Shown piece after piece: positions 17,038-25,770 of a stretch of 25,770 bases of DNA; within the stretch, counting starts at the first letter, position 1; every line of letters begins with the position of its first letter. Both the position numbers and the translations under genes were made by a program. Under the pieces are notes generated by a model. It had not been told where the DNA came from and searched no databases. It was given only the letters and a program-made list of their open reading frames with translations. The stretch comes from JAWOJF01 sp046481785 (GTDB taxonomy: Bacteria; Bacteroidota; Ignavibacteria; Ignavibacteriales; Ignavibacteriaceae), in the NCBI GenBank assembly GCA_046481785.1, contig JAWOJF010000188.1, forward strand, positions 1-25,770. The letters are read 5' to 3'.

Positions 17038-17171
17038 ATGATGAGATGTTGATAGGAACATATTTAATGAAAGATGAAAGAACTGGAGATAAAAATGAAC
17101 CATAAGGACTAATGCGGTGATGAACCTGTATTAAGAAATTATATAATGTTAACAATTCAGGATAAATAATT

Positions 17172-19412
17172 ATGAAGCAATTTCGTTTACTAATTACATT
17201 TTTTTTACTTTTATGTTACAGTACTTATGGACAATCTCCTTCCTTTCAAACTTTTATAAATCCTGTTATTCCGGGAGATCATCCTGATCCAACACTAACA
17301 AAAATCGGTAATTACTTTTATACCTCCGGTTCTTCATTTAATCCTACTCCAAAAATTTATCGCTCTACCGATCTTGTGCACTGGGAAGTGATTGCACAAC
17401 CAGTTTCAGCAACATGGACCGGGTATGGAGATTCACCGGGCGGCGGTATATGGGGCGGACACACAGTTTTTTACAATAATAAATATTGGCACTTCTTCGG
17501 AAGGGGAGGCGGCAGTATGTATTTTGTTACTGCCGATCAGCCGGAAGGACCATGGGGTAATATGGTTAAAATGAACGTTCCTCAAGTTATGCCTGCAGGA
17601 TTAGGAGTAGACAATTCAATTTTTATCGATGAGGATACCGGGAAATGGTATTTGCTAACTAAAGCTGGTGAGCAAAATAATCATATAGTAGAACTGGGGC
17701 TGGATGGACAGCCAGCAGGTGTTGTACTTGATTTAACCTGGCTTAATCCAAATTCAGAAGGTAACCCATATGGCTGGGCCGAGGGTCCGGTTATGTGGAA
17801 ATATAACGGGTACTATTATTATAGTTTTGCACAGCATTTAGTAGGCCAGCAATATGTAATGCGCAGTGATACTTTGACAGATGAAGAATCAGACTGGACA
17901 ATTATTGGAACTAATATTTTTACAGGTCCTCCGGCAACATATAACAGGCCGAATCACATTTCACCTGCAGTTCAATTAGATGACGGCACAAGCTGGGTGA
18001 TTGCACACAGTTATCACAGCAGCAGCAACTGGTATGCACATGGACGGCAGGGTTTGCTTTGCCAGGTAGTATATAACGCCGAAGGATTTCCTGTTATACA
18101 ATATCCTTCCGGCCAAGCTGAACAGGCACCCAATCTTCCCAGCAGCGGAATTCCCTGGATGGTACCAAAGTCGGATATGTTTAATTCAACAGAGTTAAAG
18201 CCGGATTGGTCATTTCTCGGATACATATCTCAGGGAACGTATTCATTAGAAGTACGTGAAGGATGGTTATATCTGGAACCTATCGGCGGAAGTAACACTG
18301 TGATACAAAATGATGGAGAACATAATTATTCTTTAATTACAAGGGTGGATTTTGAACCGGGAAAAACTACAGATGAAGCAGGTTTATGGATATTTAATGG
18401 ACCGGAAACACACTTTGTAAAATTATTCAGCAGTGTAAATAGTGAGGGTAAAAAGATAGTATCCTTTGGTTTTGGAAATATTATTTATGAAGCGGAAGAC
18501 ACACTAGGAGTTCCGGTGTGGTTGAAGTTGGTAAGAAATGAACATATGATGTCTGGTTTTTACAGCTCTGATGGTTATACATGGATACAGGTAGGTGAGG
18601 AAATAAACGCACAAAGTCTGGATGTTGAACAAACTCAATTTAATGATTTTACCGGCAGCCAGCAGGGCCTGTATGTACAAGGCCAGCTTGCCTATTTTGA
18701 TCTTTATATATACCGGGATGCTTATACCAATATAACTGCACAAAATCCTGCCAACAGGTTTGGAGTAAGTACAACAAGCTCATACTTAACAGATATACAT
18801 TCCGGTGATTGGGCTATGTATGCCGGCGTTGAGTTTGGGAATGATGACTATAAGAAAATACCAATATTTATGGAGTTATCCGCGTCAAGCAATACAACCG
18901 GCGGATCGGTAGAAGTGTGGCTTGATTCAATTGATACCGGAAGAAAAATAGCTGAATGCCGCGTTGATACCACGGGAAGTCTTACAAATTATCAAATCTT
19001 TACAACAGATGTTGATACTGTATCCGGCAGTCATGATGTATACTTAAAATTCTTAGGCTCAGGCACCGACCAGCTATTCAGGATAAACTGGTTTAGATTT
19101 CTTAGTGAAAATCAGGCAGTAGGAGTCCTGGATGAAAAGCAGGACATTCATGAATTTTCACTTAAGCAGAATTATCCTAATCCTTTTAACCCTGCCACCC
19201 GCATAAAATATTCTGTTGCTAAAAGCAGTTTTGTCACACTTAAAGTATATAATATTGTTGGTCAGGAGGTTAATACACTATTTGAAGGTATGCACAAACC
19301 GGGAAACTATGAGGTAATTTTTGATGGGAAAAATTTATCCAGCGGTGTTTACCTATGTCAAATGAAAGCTGAAGACTTTTTAGATATCCAAAAGCTGATG
19401 TTATTAAAATGA
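17172..19412 (+). CDS. GH43 glycoside hydrolase with concanavalin-like, CBM6-like and T9SS sorting domains
   Basis: This 746-residue enzyme is secreted by the Sec system and then by T9SS. After a signal peptide (about 1-20) a GH43 five-bladed propeller spans about 28-325, with GDHPDPTL (D39, base), GVDNSIFID (D147) and WAEGPVMW (E204, acid). A GH43 C-terminal concanavalin-like domain follows at about 335-520, then a CBM6-like jelly roll at about 530-650 (SGDWAMYAGVEFG to FRINWFRF). A type A sorting domain closes the protein (about 658-746; QNYPNPFNP, SSGVYLCQMKA, KLMLLK). Xylosidase, arabinofuranosidase or endo-activity on xylan are all possible; the subfamily is not resolved here. The sorting tail places it on the cell surface or outside the cell, unlike most neighbours. 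Confidence 0.9.
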   Translation: MKQFRLLITFFLLLCYSTYGQSPSFQTFINPVIPGDHPDPTLTKIGNYFYTSGSSFNPTPKIYRSTDLVHWEVIAQPVSATWTGYGDSPGGGIWGGHTVFYNNKYWHFFGRGGGSMYFVTADQPEGPWGNMVKMNVPQVMPAGLGVDNSIFIDEDTGKWYLLTKAGEQNNHIVELGLDGQPAGVVLDLTWLNPNSEGNPYGWAEGPVMWKYNGYYYYSFAQHLVGQQYVMRSDTLTDEESDWTIIGTNIFTGPPATYNRPNHISPAVQLDDGTSWVIAHSYHSSSNWYAHGRQGLLCQVVYNAEGFPVIQYPSGQAEQAPNLPSSGIPWMVPKSDMFNSTELKPDWSFLGYISQGTYSLEVREGWLYLEPIGGSNTVIQNDGEHNYSLITRVDFEPGKTTDEAGLWIFNGPETHFVKLFSSVNSEGKKIVSFGFGNIIYEAEDTLGVPVWLKLVRNEHMMSGFYSSDGYTWIQVGEEINAQSLDVEQTQFNDFTGSQQGLYVQGQLAYFDLYIYRDAYTNITAQNPANRFGVSTTSSYLTDIHSGDWAMYAGVEFGNDDYKKIPIFMELSASSNTTGGSVEVWLDSIDTGRKIAECRVDTTGSLTNYQIFTTDVDTVSGSHDVYLKFLGSGTDQLFRINWFRFLSENQAVGVLDEKQDIHEFSLKQNYPNPFNPATRIKYSVAKSSFVTLKVYNIVGQEVNTLFEGMHKPGNYEVIFDGKNLSSGVYLCQMKAEDFLDIQKLMLLK

Positions 19413-19501
19413 GTTCCAGTGAGAATACTTTTTAATAATTGTGCAGACAGTTGATAAATAAAATATAACTAATTAGATAATAGTAATTAAGGAGATGCAA
19501 C

Positions 19502-22054
19502 ATGTATAAAAATATTTTTACTTTGGTTTGTCTTATCCTGCTGGTTGCCGGTTCAGGCCTAACTGCACAAGTGGATCCAAGAACTGAAAATCTTATCCAT
19601 GCCTGGACATTTGATGATGAAAGTTTAACTGATAGTGTAGGTGGTGTGGAAGGTGTTTTAATGGGAGGAGCAATGATCTCGAATGGCTCTCTTAATACAA
19701 AAATCCAGGAATCATGGCTGGAGATTCCCGGGGAGTCAATTGAATTAAATAAGTATACCGGGTTAACCATTGAAATATGGTTTAAATCAGTTCCCAACGG
19801 CAATACAGATTTTAATATGCTCGCTTCTTTTGGTAATTCACCAAATGCACTTGGATCAAACTACTATTTTATTACACCAACACGGGGGGATGATGTAAGC
19901 AGGGCAGCTATTTCCATCGGGGATGAATCAACTCCATGGGCAAGTGAAACAGGTGCTAATGGTATTGAAGTTGACGATGGCAATCTCCATCATATGGTGA
20001 GCACTCTAGATGAAGAAAATATTACGCTATATATTGATGGACAGCTTCAGGCCAGTACTCCTTTGGCTGAAAATAACAGTATTGCAGGGATAAGTACAAA
20101 CTTTGCATATCTTGCAAAAAGCTTATATGATGCCGATCCAACATGGAGAGGTGAAATCTTCGAATTTAATATTTACAATAAAGCCTTAGCTTCTGATGAA
20201 ATTCTTTTTCTTTTTGATGAAAGTAATATTTATGCAGATGACAGGCCTGTGATAGTTGAAGCTGAATCAGGAGAGCTTGGCAGTTATTTTTCTATAATGC
20301 AGGATGGAGAAGTTACTTATATTACAACTACAACTAACCATACAAATATCGGAAGCCCTGATGAAAGCAATCGTGTTGCAACATACCAGGTGACTTTCCA
20401 GGACTCAGGGTTTTACAGTTTATTTGTTCGCCTGCGGGTCGGCTCAGGTTCCTTTAATGATGACAGTTTTTTCTATGGCAGAGGATTCGGTGAAAAAGAT
20501 GATACAGCAAGAGTCGATTGGGTTTTTGTAAATGGATTTGCAAGTTCCGGATTTTCTGATTCCTCAGATATTGTCTATGATTTGGGGACAGCCGGAACAG
20601 GGGTGTGGAAATGGGTAAATGTTACCCGGAATACTTATTCAGATGTTCTCGGAGATAGTTTTTATGTAAGCTTAGATAGTCTTACAAAAACATTTCAGCT
20701 TGCCAGCCGCGAAGACGGATTAGATTTCGATAAAATTGCTTTTGGAAAATCTAATCTTTTCTATACTGTAGGAAATCTGCAAAATGGAGAACCCGGTGTT
20801 ACAGAAATACCAGGGCCAGACACAACTAATGTATGGAATGGACCCCCATTGGCAGCTGATCAGCCAAAGTTTGTGGGAAATATACATAGCCCTGCACAGA
20901 CAGCAAATTTTGAAGCCTACTGGAACCAGGTTACTCCTGAAAATGCAGGTAAGTGGGGAAGTGTAGAATATACAAGGGATGTTATGAACTGGGGCGGTTT
21001 GGATGCAGCTTATAAACTTGCAAAGGATAATGGATTTCCATTCCACTTTCACGTACTCATTTGGGGTGCGCAGCAGCCACCATGGATAAACAGTCTATCT
21101 GCTGAAGAACAGCTTGAGGAAATTAGAGAATGGTTTGAAGCTGTAGCTGAAAGATATCCTGACATTGACTATCTGGAAGTAGTAAACGAACCATTACAGG
21201 GGCATAATCCCCCTGATGGCGGCAACGGCAGAGCTAATTACAGGGAAGCTTTGGGTGGCAGCGGAGAATCCGGGTGGGAATGGGTACTTAACTCCTTCAG
21301 AATGGCAAGAGAAATATTTCCGGAAGGAACCAGGCTGATGCTGAATGATTTTAGTATCATTAACAGTCCATCAAGTACAGCAACATATCTTAATATAATA
21401 AGATTGTTAAAGGCAGAAGGGTTAATTGATATTATAGGCGAACAGGGACATGCATTTACTACAATTGCTACAATTGCCATGATGAAAAGAAATCTTGACT
21501 CTCTTGCATCCACGGGAATTCCAATACAGATAACAGAGCTGGATATTGACGGAACAGGTGACCAGGTGCAACTGCAAAGTTACCAAAGAATTTTCCCCGC
21601 ACTTTATGAGCATCCGGGTGTAGAAGGAATTACATTATGGGGATGGAGACGCGGGCTTTGGAGAGATGACGAGGGGGCTTATTTAGTAAATCAGGATGGC
21701 TCTGAAAGACCTTCATTAATATGGTTGCGCGAGTACCTTGATTCAGTAAATGTAAACCCGGTTTCAGTTGAAGATGTTGCAGAAGTTCCTGATGATTTCT
21801 ACCTGTATAATAATTACCCTAATCCATTTAATCCTGAAACTAAAATTTCATTCAATCTTCCTTATCAAAGTGACGTTCGCATTTTATTAATTGATGCTCT
21901 TGGCAGGGTTGTTAAAGAAATAGTCTCGGGAAATTTTAGTTCCGGTTTGCACAATGTTACTTTAAACGCTTCTAATTTATCTTCAGGAGTATACTTTTAT
22001 AAAATTGAAGCGGGAAGCTTTATTGATGTAAAGAAATTAGTTCTTATGAAATAA
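19502..22054 (+). CDS. GH10 endo-xylanase with LamG, CBM-like and T9SS sorting domains
   Basis: This is the only clear endo-xylanase in the window, with 850 residues. Order: signal peptide (1-23); LamG/concanavalin-like domain (about 28-240); a jelly-roll carbohydrate-binding-like domain opening with VEAESGELGS (about 250-418); GH10 barrel (about 450-748); type A T9SS sorting domain (about 764-850; NYPNPFNP, SSGVYFYKIEA). Catalytic glutamates are E563 in VVNEPL (acid/base) and E679 in ITELDID (nucleophile). The usual HTLVWHSQ segment reads HVLIWGAQ, so the second His is Gly522, as in a subgroup of Bacteroidota-type GH10 enzymes. A strong ribosome binding site, AAGGAG, supports the ATG. It would cut the xylan backbone outside the cell and feed the exo-enzymes and esterases encoded around it. 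Confidence 0.93.
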   Translation: MYKNIFTLVCLILLVAGSGLTAQVDPRTENLIHAWTFDDESLTDSVGGVEGVLMGGAMISNGSLNTKIQESWLEIPGESIELNKYTGLTIEIWFKSVPNGNTDFNMLASFGNSPNALGSNYYFITPTRGDDVSRAAISIGDESTPWASETGANGIEVDDGNLHHMVSTLDEENITLYIDGQLQASTPLAENNSIAGISTNFAYLAKSLYDADPTWRGEIFEFNIYNKALASDEILFLFDESNIYADDRPVIVEAESGELGSYFSIMQDGEVTYITTTTNHTNIGSPDESNRVATYQVTFQDSGFYSLFVRLRVGSGSFNDDSFFYGRGFGEKDDTARVDWVFVNGFASSGFSDSSDIVYDLGTAGTGVWKWVNVTRNTYSDVLGDSFYVSLDSLTKTFQLASREDGLDFDKIAFGKSNLFYTVGNLQNGEPGVTEIPGPDTTNVWNGPPLAADQPKFVGNIHSPAQTANFEAYWNQVTPENAGKWGSVEYTRDVMNWGGLDAAYKLAKDNGFPFHFHVLIWGAQQPPWINSLSAEEQLEEIREWFEAVAERYPDIDYLEVVNEPLQGHNPPDGGNGRANYREALGGSGESGWEWVLNSFRMAREIFPEGTRLMLNDFSIINSPSSTATYLNIIRLLKAEGLIDIIGEQGHAFTTIATIAMMKRNLDSLASTGIPIQITELDIDGTGDQVQLQSYQRIFPALYEHPGVEGITLWGWRRGLWRDDEGAYLVNQDGSERPSLIWLREYLDSVNVNPVSVEDVAEVPDDFYLYNNYPNPFNPETKISFNLPYQSDVRILLIDALGRVVKEIVSGNFSSGLHNVTLNASNLSSGVYFYKIEAGSFIDVKKLVLMK

Positions 22055-22091
22055 GTATACCTGTTTATTTATTGTGGTTAGGATAAAATTC

Positions 22092-23213
22092 ATGAATATG
22101 AAAATATTTAAGTATTATTTGTTTGTTTGTTTTATCAGTTCCTCTTTTAGTTTAGGCCAGCCGGGGAACCGCCCGGCTGTAGTTTCCCCGCAGGTTAATC
22201 CGGATAATTCCGTTACCTTCCGTTTTCCTGCCCCGGATGCTAAAGAGGTTATGCTTGACGCACAATTTAATAAAAACCCGGTTGCTATGGTTAAGGATAA
22301 CTCAGGTATTTGGAGCATAACTGTCGGTCCCGTAAAGCCGGATATATATCCTTATCATTTTAAAGTGGATGGGATTAATGTTTCGGATCCAAATAATCAG
22401 GTAATTTTTCCTAATGAAGGTTTTCAAAACAGCCTTGTTGAAATAACCGGTTCTTCACAACTGGTTCACACAGTAAGAAAAGTGCCCCATGGGGCACTAT
22501 CTTACCAATATTACTATTCCCGGGAACTTGGTATTCGTCCGGTTGTTATTTATACCCCACCGGGTTATGAAAAAAACACAAATGTAAAATATCCTGTACT
22601 TTACCTGCTTCATGGTACCACGGATACCGAAGAAACATGGTCAAAAGTAGGACGGGCAAATATTATTCTTGACAACCTTATTTCTGATGACAAGGCAGTA
22701 CCTATGATTATAGTAATGCCTTATGGCAGGGCTTTTCCTGTAATTAGCAAGTCCTCCGGAAGTCTTAGAAACTGGGATAACCTGCAGGAATTTAAAAAAG
22801 ATTTCCTGAATAATCTGGTTCCATTTGTGGAAGAAAATTATCGTGTAGTAAAAGATAATGACCACCGGGCCATTGCCGGATTTTCGGGCGGCGGCGGTGA
22901 AGCTCTTTATCTCGGCTTAAACAACCCTGATTTATTCAGATGGGTCTGTGGGTTTGCCCCCGGTATGCTTAAAGAGGAATTTGACCGAAATAATGCAGGG
23001 GCATTTGAAAATCCGGCACTTACTAACCAACGCCTGAAGTTGTTCTGGATAGGAGTTGGTAAAGAAGATGGTTTATTTCCCGTTATATCAGAGTACCTTG
23101 AAGTGCTTAAAGAAAAAAAGATAAACCACGAAACTCACATTTCAGAAGGCGGGCATACCTGGATGAACTGTAAACTTTATTTGTCCACTATTACACAAAA
23201 ACTTTTTAAATAA
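22092..23213 (+). CDS. CBM48-CE1 esterase, array member 1
   Basis: This 373-residue exported esterase probably removes acetyl or feruloyl groups from xylan. After the signal peptide it has a CBM48-like E-set domain (about 30-110; NSVTFRFPAPDAKEVMLDAQF and PDIYPYHFKVDG) and a CE1/esterase D domain (about 125-373). Visible active-site elements are LLHGTTD (H174, oxyanion region), GFSGGGGE (S265), GKEDGLF (D326) and EGGHTWMN (H355). I chose the ATG at 22092 because AGGA lies eight bases upstream and the signal peptide follows; the longer frame starts with GTG at 22074. It lies 37 bases after the GH10 gene and is probably co-transcribed with it. No T9SS tail is present. Confidence 0.88.
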   Translation: MNMKIFKYYLFVCFISSSFSLGQPGNRPAVVSPQVNPDNSVTFRFPAPDAKEVMLDAQFNKNPVAMVKDNSGIWSITVGPVKPDIYPYHFKVDGINVSDPNNQVIFPNEGFQNSLVEITGSSQLVHTVRKVPHGALSYQYYYSRELGIRPVVIYTPPGYEKNTNVKYPVLYLLHGTTDTEETWSKVGRANIILDNLISDDKAVPMIIVMPYGRAFPVISKSSGSLRNWDNLQEFKKDFLNNLVPFVEENYRVVKDNDHRAIAGFSGGGGEALYLGLNNPDLFRWVCGFAPGMLKEEFDRNNAGAFENPALTNQRLKLFWIGVGKEDGLFPVISEYLEVLKEKKINHETHISEGGHTWMNCKLYLSTITQKLFK

Positions 23214-23258
23214 TTAATTTTTAAAGACTTTATTAACTTATCCGGATTCTAAATCATT

Positions 23259-24413
23259 ATGAAAAAAACTGTTCTAAGTACTTTGGTTATGTTCATTTTG
23301 CTTTTAATCCCGGGCAATTCAATTGCTCAGCCGAGAGGTCCTTTTGTAATATCGCCCCGGGTTAATAGTGATAACACAATAATATTTAGTTATTTAGCTC
23401 CGCTGGCAAAAGAAGTATTGCTAAGTGCACAATTTGAAAAAAAACCATTGCAGATGGTTAAAGATTCTATTGGTATTTGGAGTATAACCACGGGCCCGGT
23501 AGAGCCTGACATATATCCATATAATTTTATTGTTGATGGTATCCCGGTAATGGATCCGGCAAATGTAGATTTTTTTCCTAATGAAAGGTTTAAAGCCAGT
23601 TTAGTTAATGTTCCGGGTGATTCACCTTTGATTCATTCAATAAAGGATGTGCCTCATGGATCTGTTACTTACGAGTATTATCAATCAGCAGAAGGTACTA
23701 CAGGCTCGGTAGTCATATATACTCCCCCCGGATATAATAAAAATCCTGAAAAGAAATACCCTGTTTTTTATTTAATAAGCGGCACTACAGATACTGAGGA
23801 GACATGGTTTAAAGTTGGGAAGGCGAACCTCATTCTGGATAATCTCATTGCTGAAGGTAAAGCCAGCCCTATGATTATTGTAATGCCGTATGGAAATATT
23901 GAAGCAAGAATAGCAGCACAAACAGGCGGAGCTAAACCTGCTGATCCAACATCAAGGGAAGGAGTTGAAGCTCTTAAAAGAGCCGATGCTTTTGAAAATG
24001 ACCTTGTATATAATCTCGTTCCATATGTGGAAAAAAATTACCGTGTTATTAGTAATGCTGAAGGCCGTGCCATTGGAGGTTTTTCCCGCGGCGGCGGGCA
24101 AACCCTGCGTACTGCTTTCGGCAACATGGATAAATTTTCATGGATATGTTGTTATAGTGCATACCTGAGTACAAAGGAAATGGAAGACAGTTTTAAAAAT
24201 GTGTATGAAGATCCCGGCCTCACAAACAAAAAGCTTAAATTATTCTGGATCAGTGTGGGGGATGAAGATTTTTTATACCAGCAGACACTTGATTTCATGG
24301 ATTTTCTCAGGGCAAAAAATATTTCATTTAAAGAATTAGTTACTTCAGGCGGGCACACATGGATGAATACAAAAAAATTCTTAACTGCATCAGCTCAATT
24401 ACTATTTAAATAA
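23259..24413 (+). CDS. CBM48-CE1 esterase, array member 2, with altered oxyanion motif
   Basis: This 384-residue paralogue of its neighbours has a signal peptide ending at SIAQ. The CBM48-like domain covers about 28-115 (NTIIFSYLAPLAKEVLLSAQF, DIYPYNFIVDG) and the CE1 domain about 132-384. The catalytic set is present: GFSRGGGQ (S276), GDEDFLY (D337) and SGGHTWMN (H366). The HG motif of the family is changed: where the neighbours have LLHG or LIHG, this protein has LISG (S174). It also has an extra 15-20 residues around 215-240 (AAQTGGAKPADPTSREG), not seen in the neighbours. The enzyme may be active with different specificity, or weakened. It is 45 bases downstream of array member 1. Confidence 0.87.
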   Translation: MKKTVLSTLVMFILLLIPGNSIAQPRGPFVISPRVNSDNTIIFSYLAPLAKEVLLSAQFEKKPLQMVKDSIGIWSITTGPVEPDIYPYNFIVDGIPVMDPANVDFFPNERFKASLVNVPGDSPLIHSIKDVPHGSVTYEYYQSAEGTTGSVVIYTPPGYNKNPEKKYPVFYLISGTTDTEETWFKVGKANLILDNLIAEGKASPMIIVMPYGNIEARIAAQTGGAKPADPTSREGVEALKRADAFENDLVYNLVPYVEKNYRVISNAEGRAIGGFSRGGGQTLRTAFGNMDKFSWICCYSAYLSTKEMEDSFKNVYEDPGLTNKKLKLFWISVGDEDFLYQQTLDFMDFLRAKNISFKELVTSGGHTWMNTKKFLTASAQLLFK

Positions 24414-24426
24414 AGACAGAGGAATA

Positions 24427-25503
24427 ATGAAACAGATGTTTTTATTCATAATTATTTTTCTCTTTTTCATAAATGTTAATGCACAGAGGCCTCCGGCTCT
24501 TAATTCCCCGGAAGTACATGAAGATCGTACTATTACATTCAGATATTTTTCCCCCAATGCAAAGAAAGTTTACCTTGATGCAGAATTTCTAACTGCTGTT
24601 CAGCCAATGATAAAAGATGCGTCCGGGGTGTGGAGTATTACTGTACCGCCGGTTGAACCGGATATATATCCATATTACTTTTGGGTTGATAGTATACAGA
24701 CAGCAGACCCAAACAACACACTAATTTTTGCAAATGAGAGGTTTAAACGCAGCATTGTGGAAATTCCTGGTGTTACCCCGCTGATACATGAAATGCAGAA
24801 TGTACCGCATGGAAAAATCAGCTACAGGTATTATAAATCTTCTTCACTTGGTTCCATTCGTACATTGCTTGTTTATACTCCTCCCGGTTTTGATGAAAGC
24901 GGCAAAACCAGTTATCCTGTACTTTATCTTATTCATGGCGGTTCAGATACGGAAGAAACCTGGACAAAGGTAGGACGTGCAAATTTTATTGCAGATAACC
25001 TTATTGCTCAGGGGAAAGCTGAACCCATGATTATAGTTATGCCTTATGCTAGTGTATGGCCGAAACCATGGGAAGATTTTACAAAAGATGTTATTAATGA
25101 TGTTATCCCTTTCATAGAATCAAATTACCCGGTGCTTACTGACAGGGAATATCGTGCTGTGGCAGGTTTTTCAGTGGGCGGCGGGCAAACACTTAACATT
25201 GGGTTTACCAACATTGATAAATTTGCATATATATGTTCCTATGCGCCTTATACCGCTACAGATGAATTTAAAAAGAATTTCAGCAACTGGTCGCCTGATG
25301 CTTCGTTGATTAATAGCCGCTTAAAGTTGTTTACAATAAGTGTGGGCACTGAGGATTTTCTTTATGAAAGTGTAAAACAAAATATTTCCATGTTTAAAGA
25401 AAAAAATATCAACCTCGAAACTTTTATAGTGCCGGGCGGCCACACGTGGATGAACTGTAAACTTTTTCTTGCCAAGACATTACATCAATTGTTTTCAAAA
25501 TGA
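24427..25503 (+). CDS. CBM48-CE1 esterase, array member 3
   Basis: This is the shortest complete member (358 residues). The signal peptide ends at NVNAQ. The CBM48-like domain covers about 25-110 (RTITFRYFSPNAKKVYLDAEF, PDIYPYYFWVDS) and the CE1 domain about 125-358. Active-site elements are LIHGGSD (H170), GFSVGGGQ (S249), GTEDFLY (D310) and PGGHTWMN (H339), all intact. The loop before the nucleophile is shorter than in members 1 and 2 (ASVWPKPWEDF), which should open the substrate cleft. GAGG five bases upstream supports the ATG. Only 13 bases separate it from member 2, so they are surely one transcript. Substrate (acetyl versus feruloyl) cannot be told from sequence alone. Confidence 0.88.
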   Translation: MKQMFLFIIIFLFFINVNAQRPPALNSPEVHEDRTITFRYFSPNAKKVYLDAEFLTAVQPMIKDASGVWSITVPPVEPDIYPYYFWVDSIQTADPNNTLIFANERFKRSIVEIPGVTPLIHEMQNVPHGKISYRYYKSSSLGSIRTLLVYTPPGFDESGKTSYPVLYLIHGGSDTEETWTKVGRANFIADNLIAQGKAEPMIIVMPYASVWPKPWEDFTKDVINDVIPFIESNYPVLTDREYRAVAGFSVGGGQTLNIGFTNIDKFAYICSYAPYTATDEFKKNFSNWSPDASLINSRLKLFTISVGTEDFLYESVKQNISMFKEKNINLETFIVPGGHTWMNCKLFLAKTLHQLFSK

Positions 25504-25537
25504 TTAACTATTTTTTACAAATAAAAGGAGAACACTA

Positions 25538-25770
25538 ATGAAGCGGCATTTTGCTTTTTTAGTAATTTTTATACTAACTATTCCAGGTTCATTTTGTTTA
25601 GCACAAACTGATCAACAAAAAGCAAAGGAAGATTTCAAATCTTCTGTAACAAATCAACCTGGTAAAGAATTTCCTAAAGTTAATTCTGAAGGCCGTGTAC
25701 GTGCCAGCATTTCAGCACCGGAGGCACATAAAGTACAATTAGATATAAGTGCAGTAAAATATGATCTGGT
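25538..25770 (+). CDS. CBM48-CE1 esterase, array member 4, 3'-truncated by window edge
   Basis: The first 77 residues are visible. A signal peptide (MKRHFAFLVIFILTIPGSFCLAQ) is followed by a charged linker and the opening of a CBM48-like domain: NQPGKEFPKVNSEGRVRASIS, then APEAHKVQLDI. This N-terminus is typical of CBM48-CE1 esterases of Bacteroidota and resembles the central domain of the double esterase at 10271 more than the other array members. The CE1 domain itself is not in the window, so the call rests on the N-terminus and position. AAAGGAG seven bases upstream is one of the best ribosome binding sites in the window. The gene starts 34 bases after array member 3. Confidence 0.72.
   Translation, partial: MKRHFAFLVIFILTIPGSFCLAQTDQQKAKEDFKSSVTNQPGKEFPKVNSEGRVRASISAPEAHKVQLDISAVKYDL

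Noticed and set aside
19432..19803. 123-codon minus-strand frame at the start of the GH10 gene
   Set aside because: It overlaps the well supported GH10 start, signal peptide and LamG domain; composition looks like an antisense shadow.

Overview
The window is AT-rich DNA of a Bacteroidota/Ignavibacteria-type (FCB group) bacterium. The lineage is inferred from three things: type IX secretion (T9SS) type A sorting domains starting with the NYPNPFNP motif, which is typical of Ignavibacteria and relatives; a plug-type TonB-dependent receptor; and a membrane-anchored AraC regulator of the Bacteroidota type.

Layout. Positions 1-3.7 kb do not obviously belong to the rest: the tail of a STAS-domain protein, a TonB-dependent receptor with an apparently damaged N-terminus, a possible 30-residue membrane peptide, and a convergent membrane-AraC regulator. 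After a 0.4 kb divergent intergenic region comes a XylR-type regulator (LacI-like sensor plus AraC DNA-binding domain), then a probable terminator and an 18-bp perfect inverted repeat. From 5.4 kb to the right edge every gene lies on the + strand, and nearly all encode exported enzymes for heteroxylan: GH127 (beta-L-arabinofuranosidase type), GH95 (with features suggesting alpha-L-galactosidase), a CE1-CBM48-CE1 double esterase, GH3 with PA14 (beta-xylosidase/glucosidase type), a secreted two-repeat protein of unknown function, an alpha/beta-hydrolase esterase, GH43 with a T9SS tail, a LamG-CBM-GH10 xylanase with a T9SS tail, and four consecutive CBM48-CE1 esterases, the last cut by the window edge.

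How it fits together. The two T9SS-tagged enzymes (GH43 and GH10) would act outside the outer membrane on polymeric xylan. The enzymes with only a signal peptide (GH127, GH95, GH3, esterases) would finish decorated oligosaccharides in the periplasm or on the membrane. The mix of arabinosidase, GH95 and at least six esterase catalytic domains fits acetylated, feruloylated glucuronoarabinoxylan with complex side chains, as in grasses. The neighbouring XylR-type protein is the likely pentose-responsive activator. No SusC/SusD pair, alpha-glucuronidase, xylose isomerase or transporter is visible, so uptake and side-chain removal are incomplete within this window. I saw no tRNA, rRNA, CRISPR array or insertion sequence.
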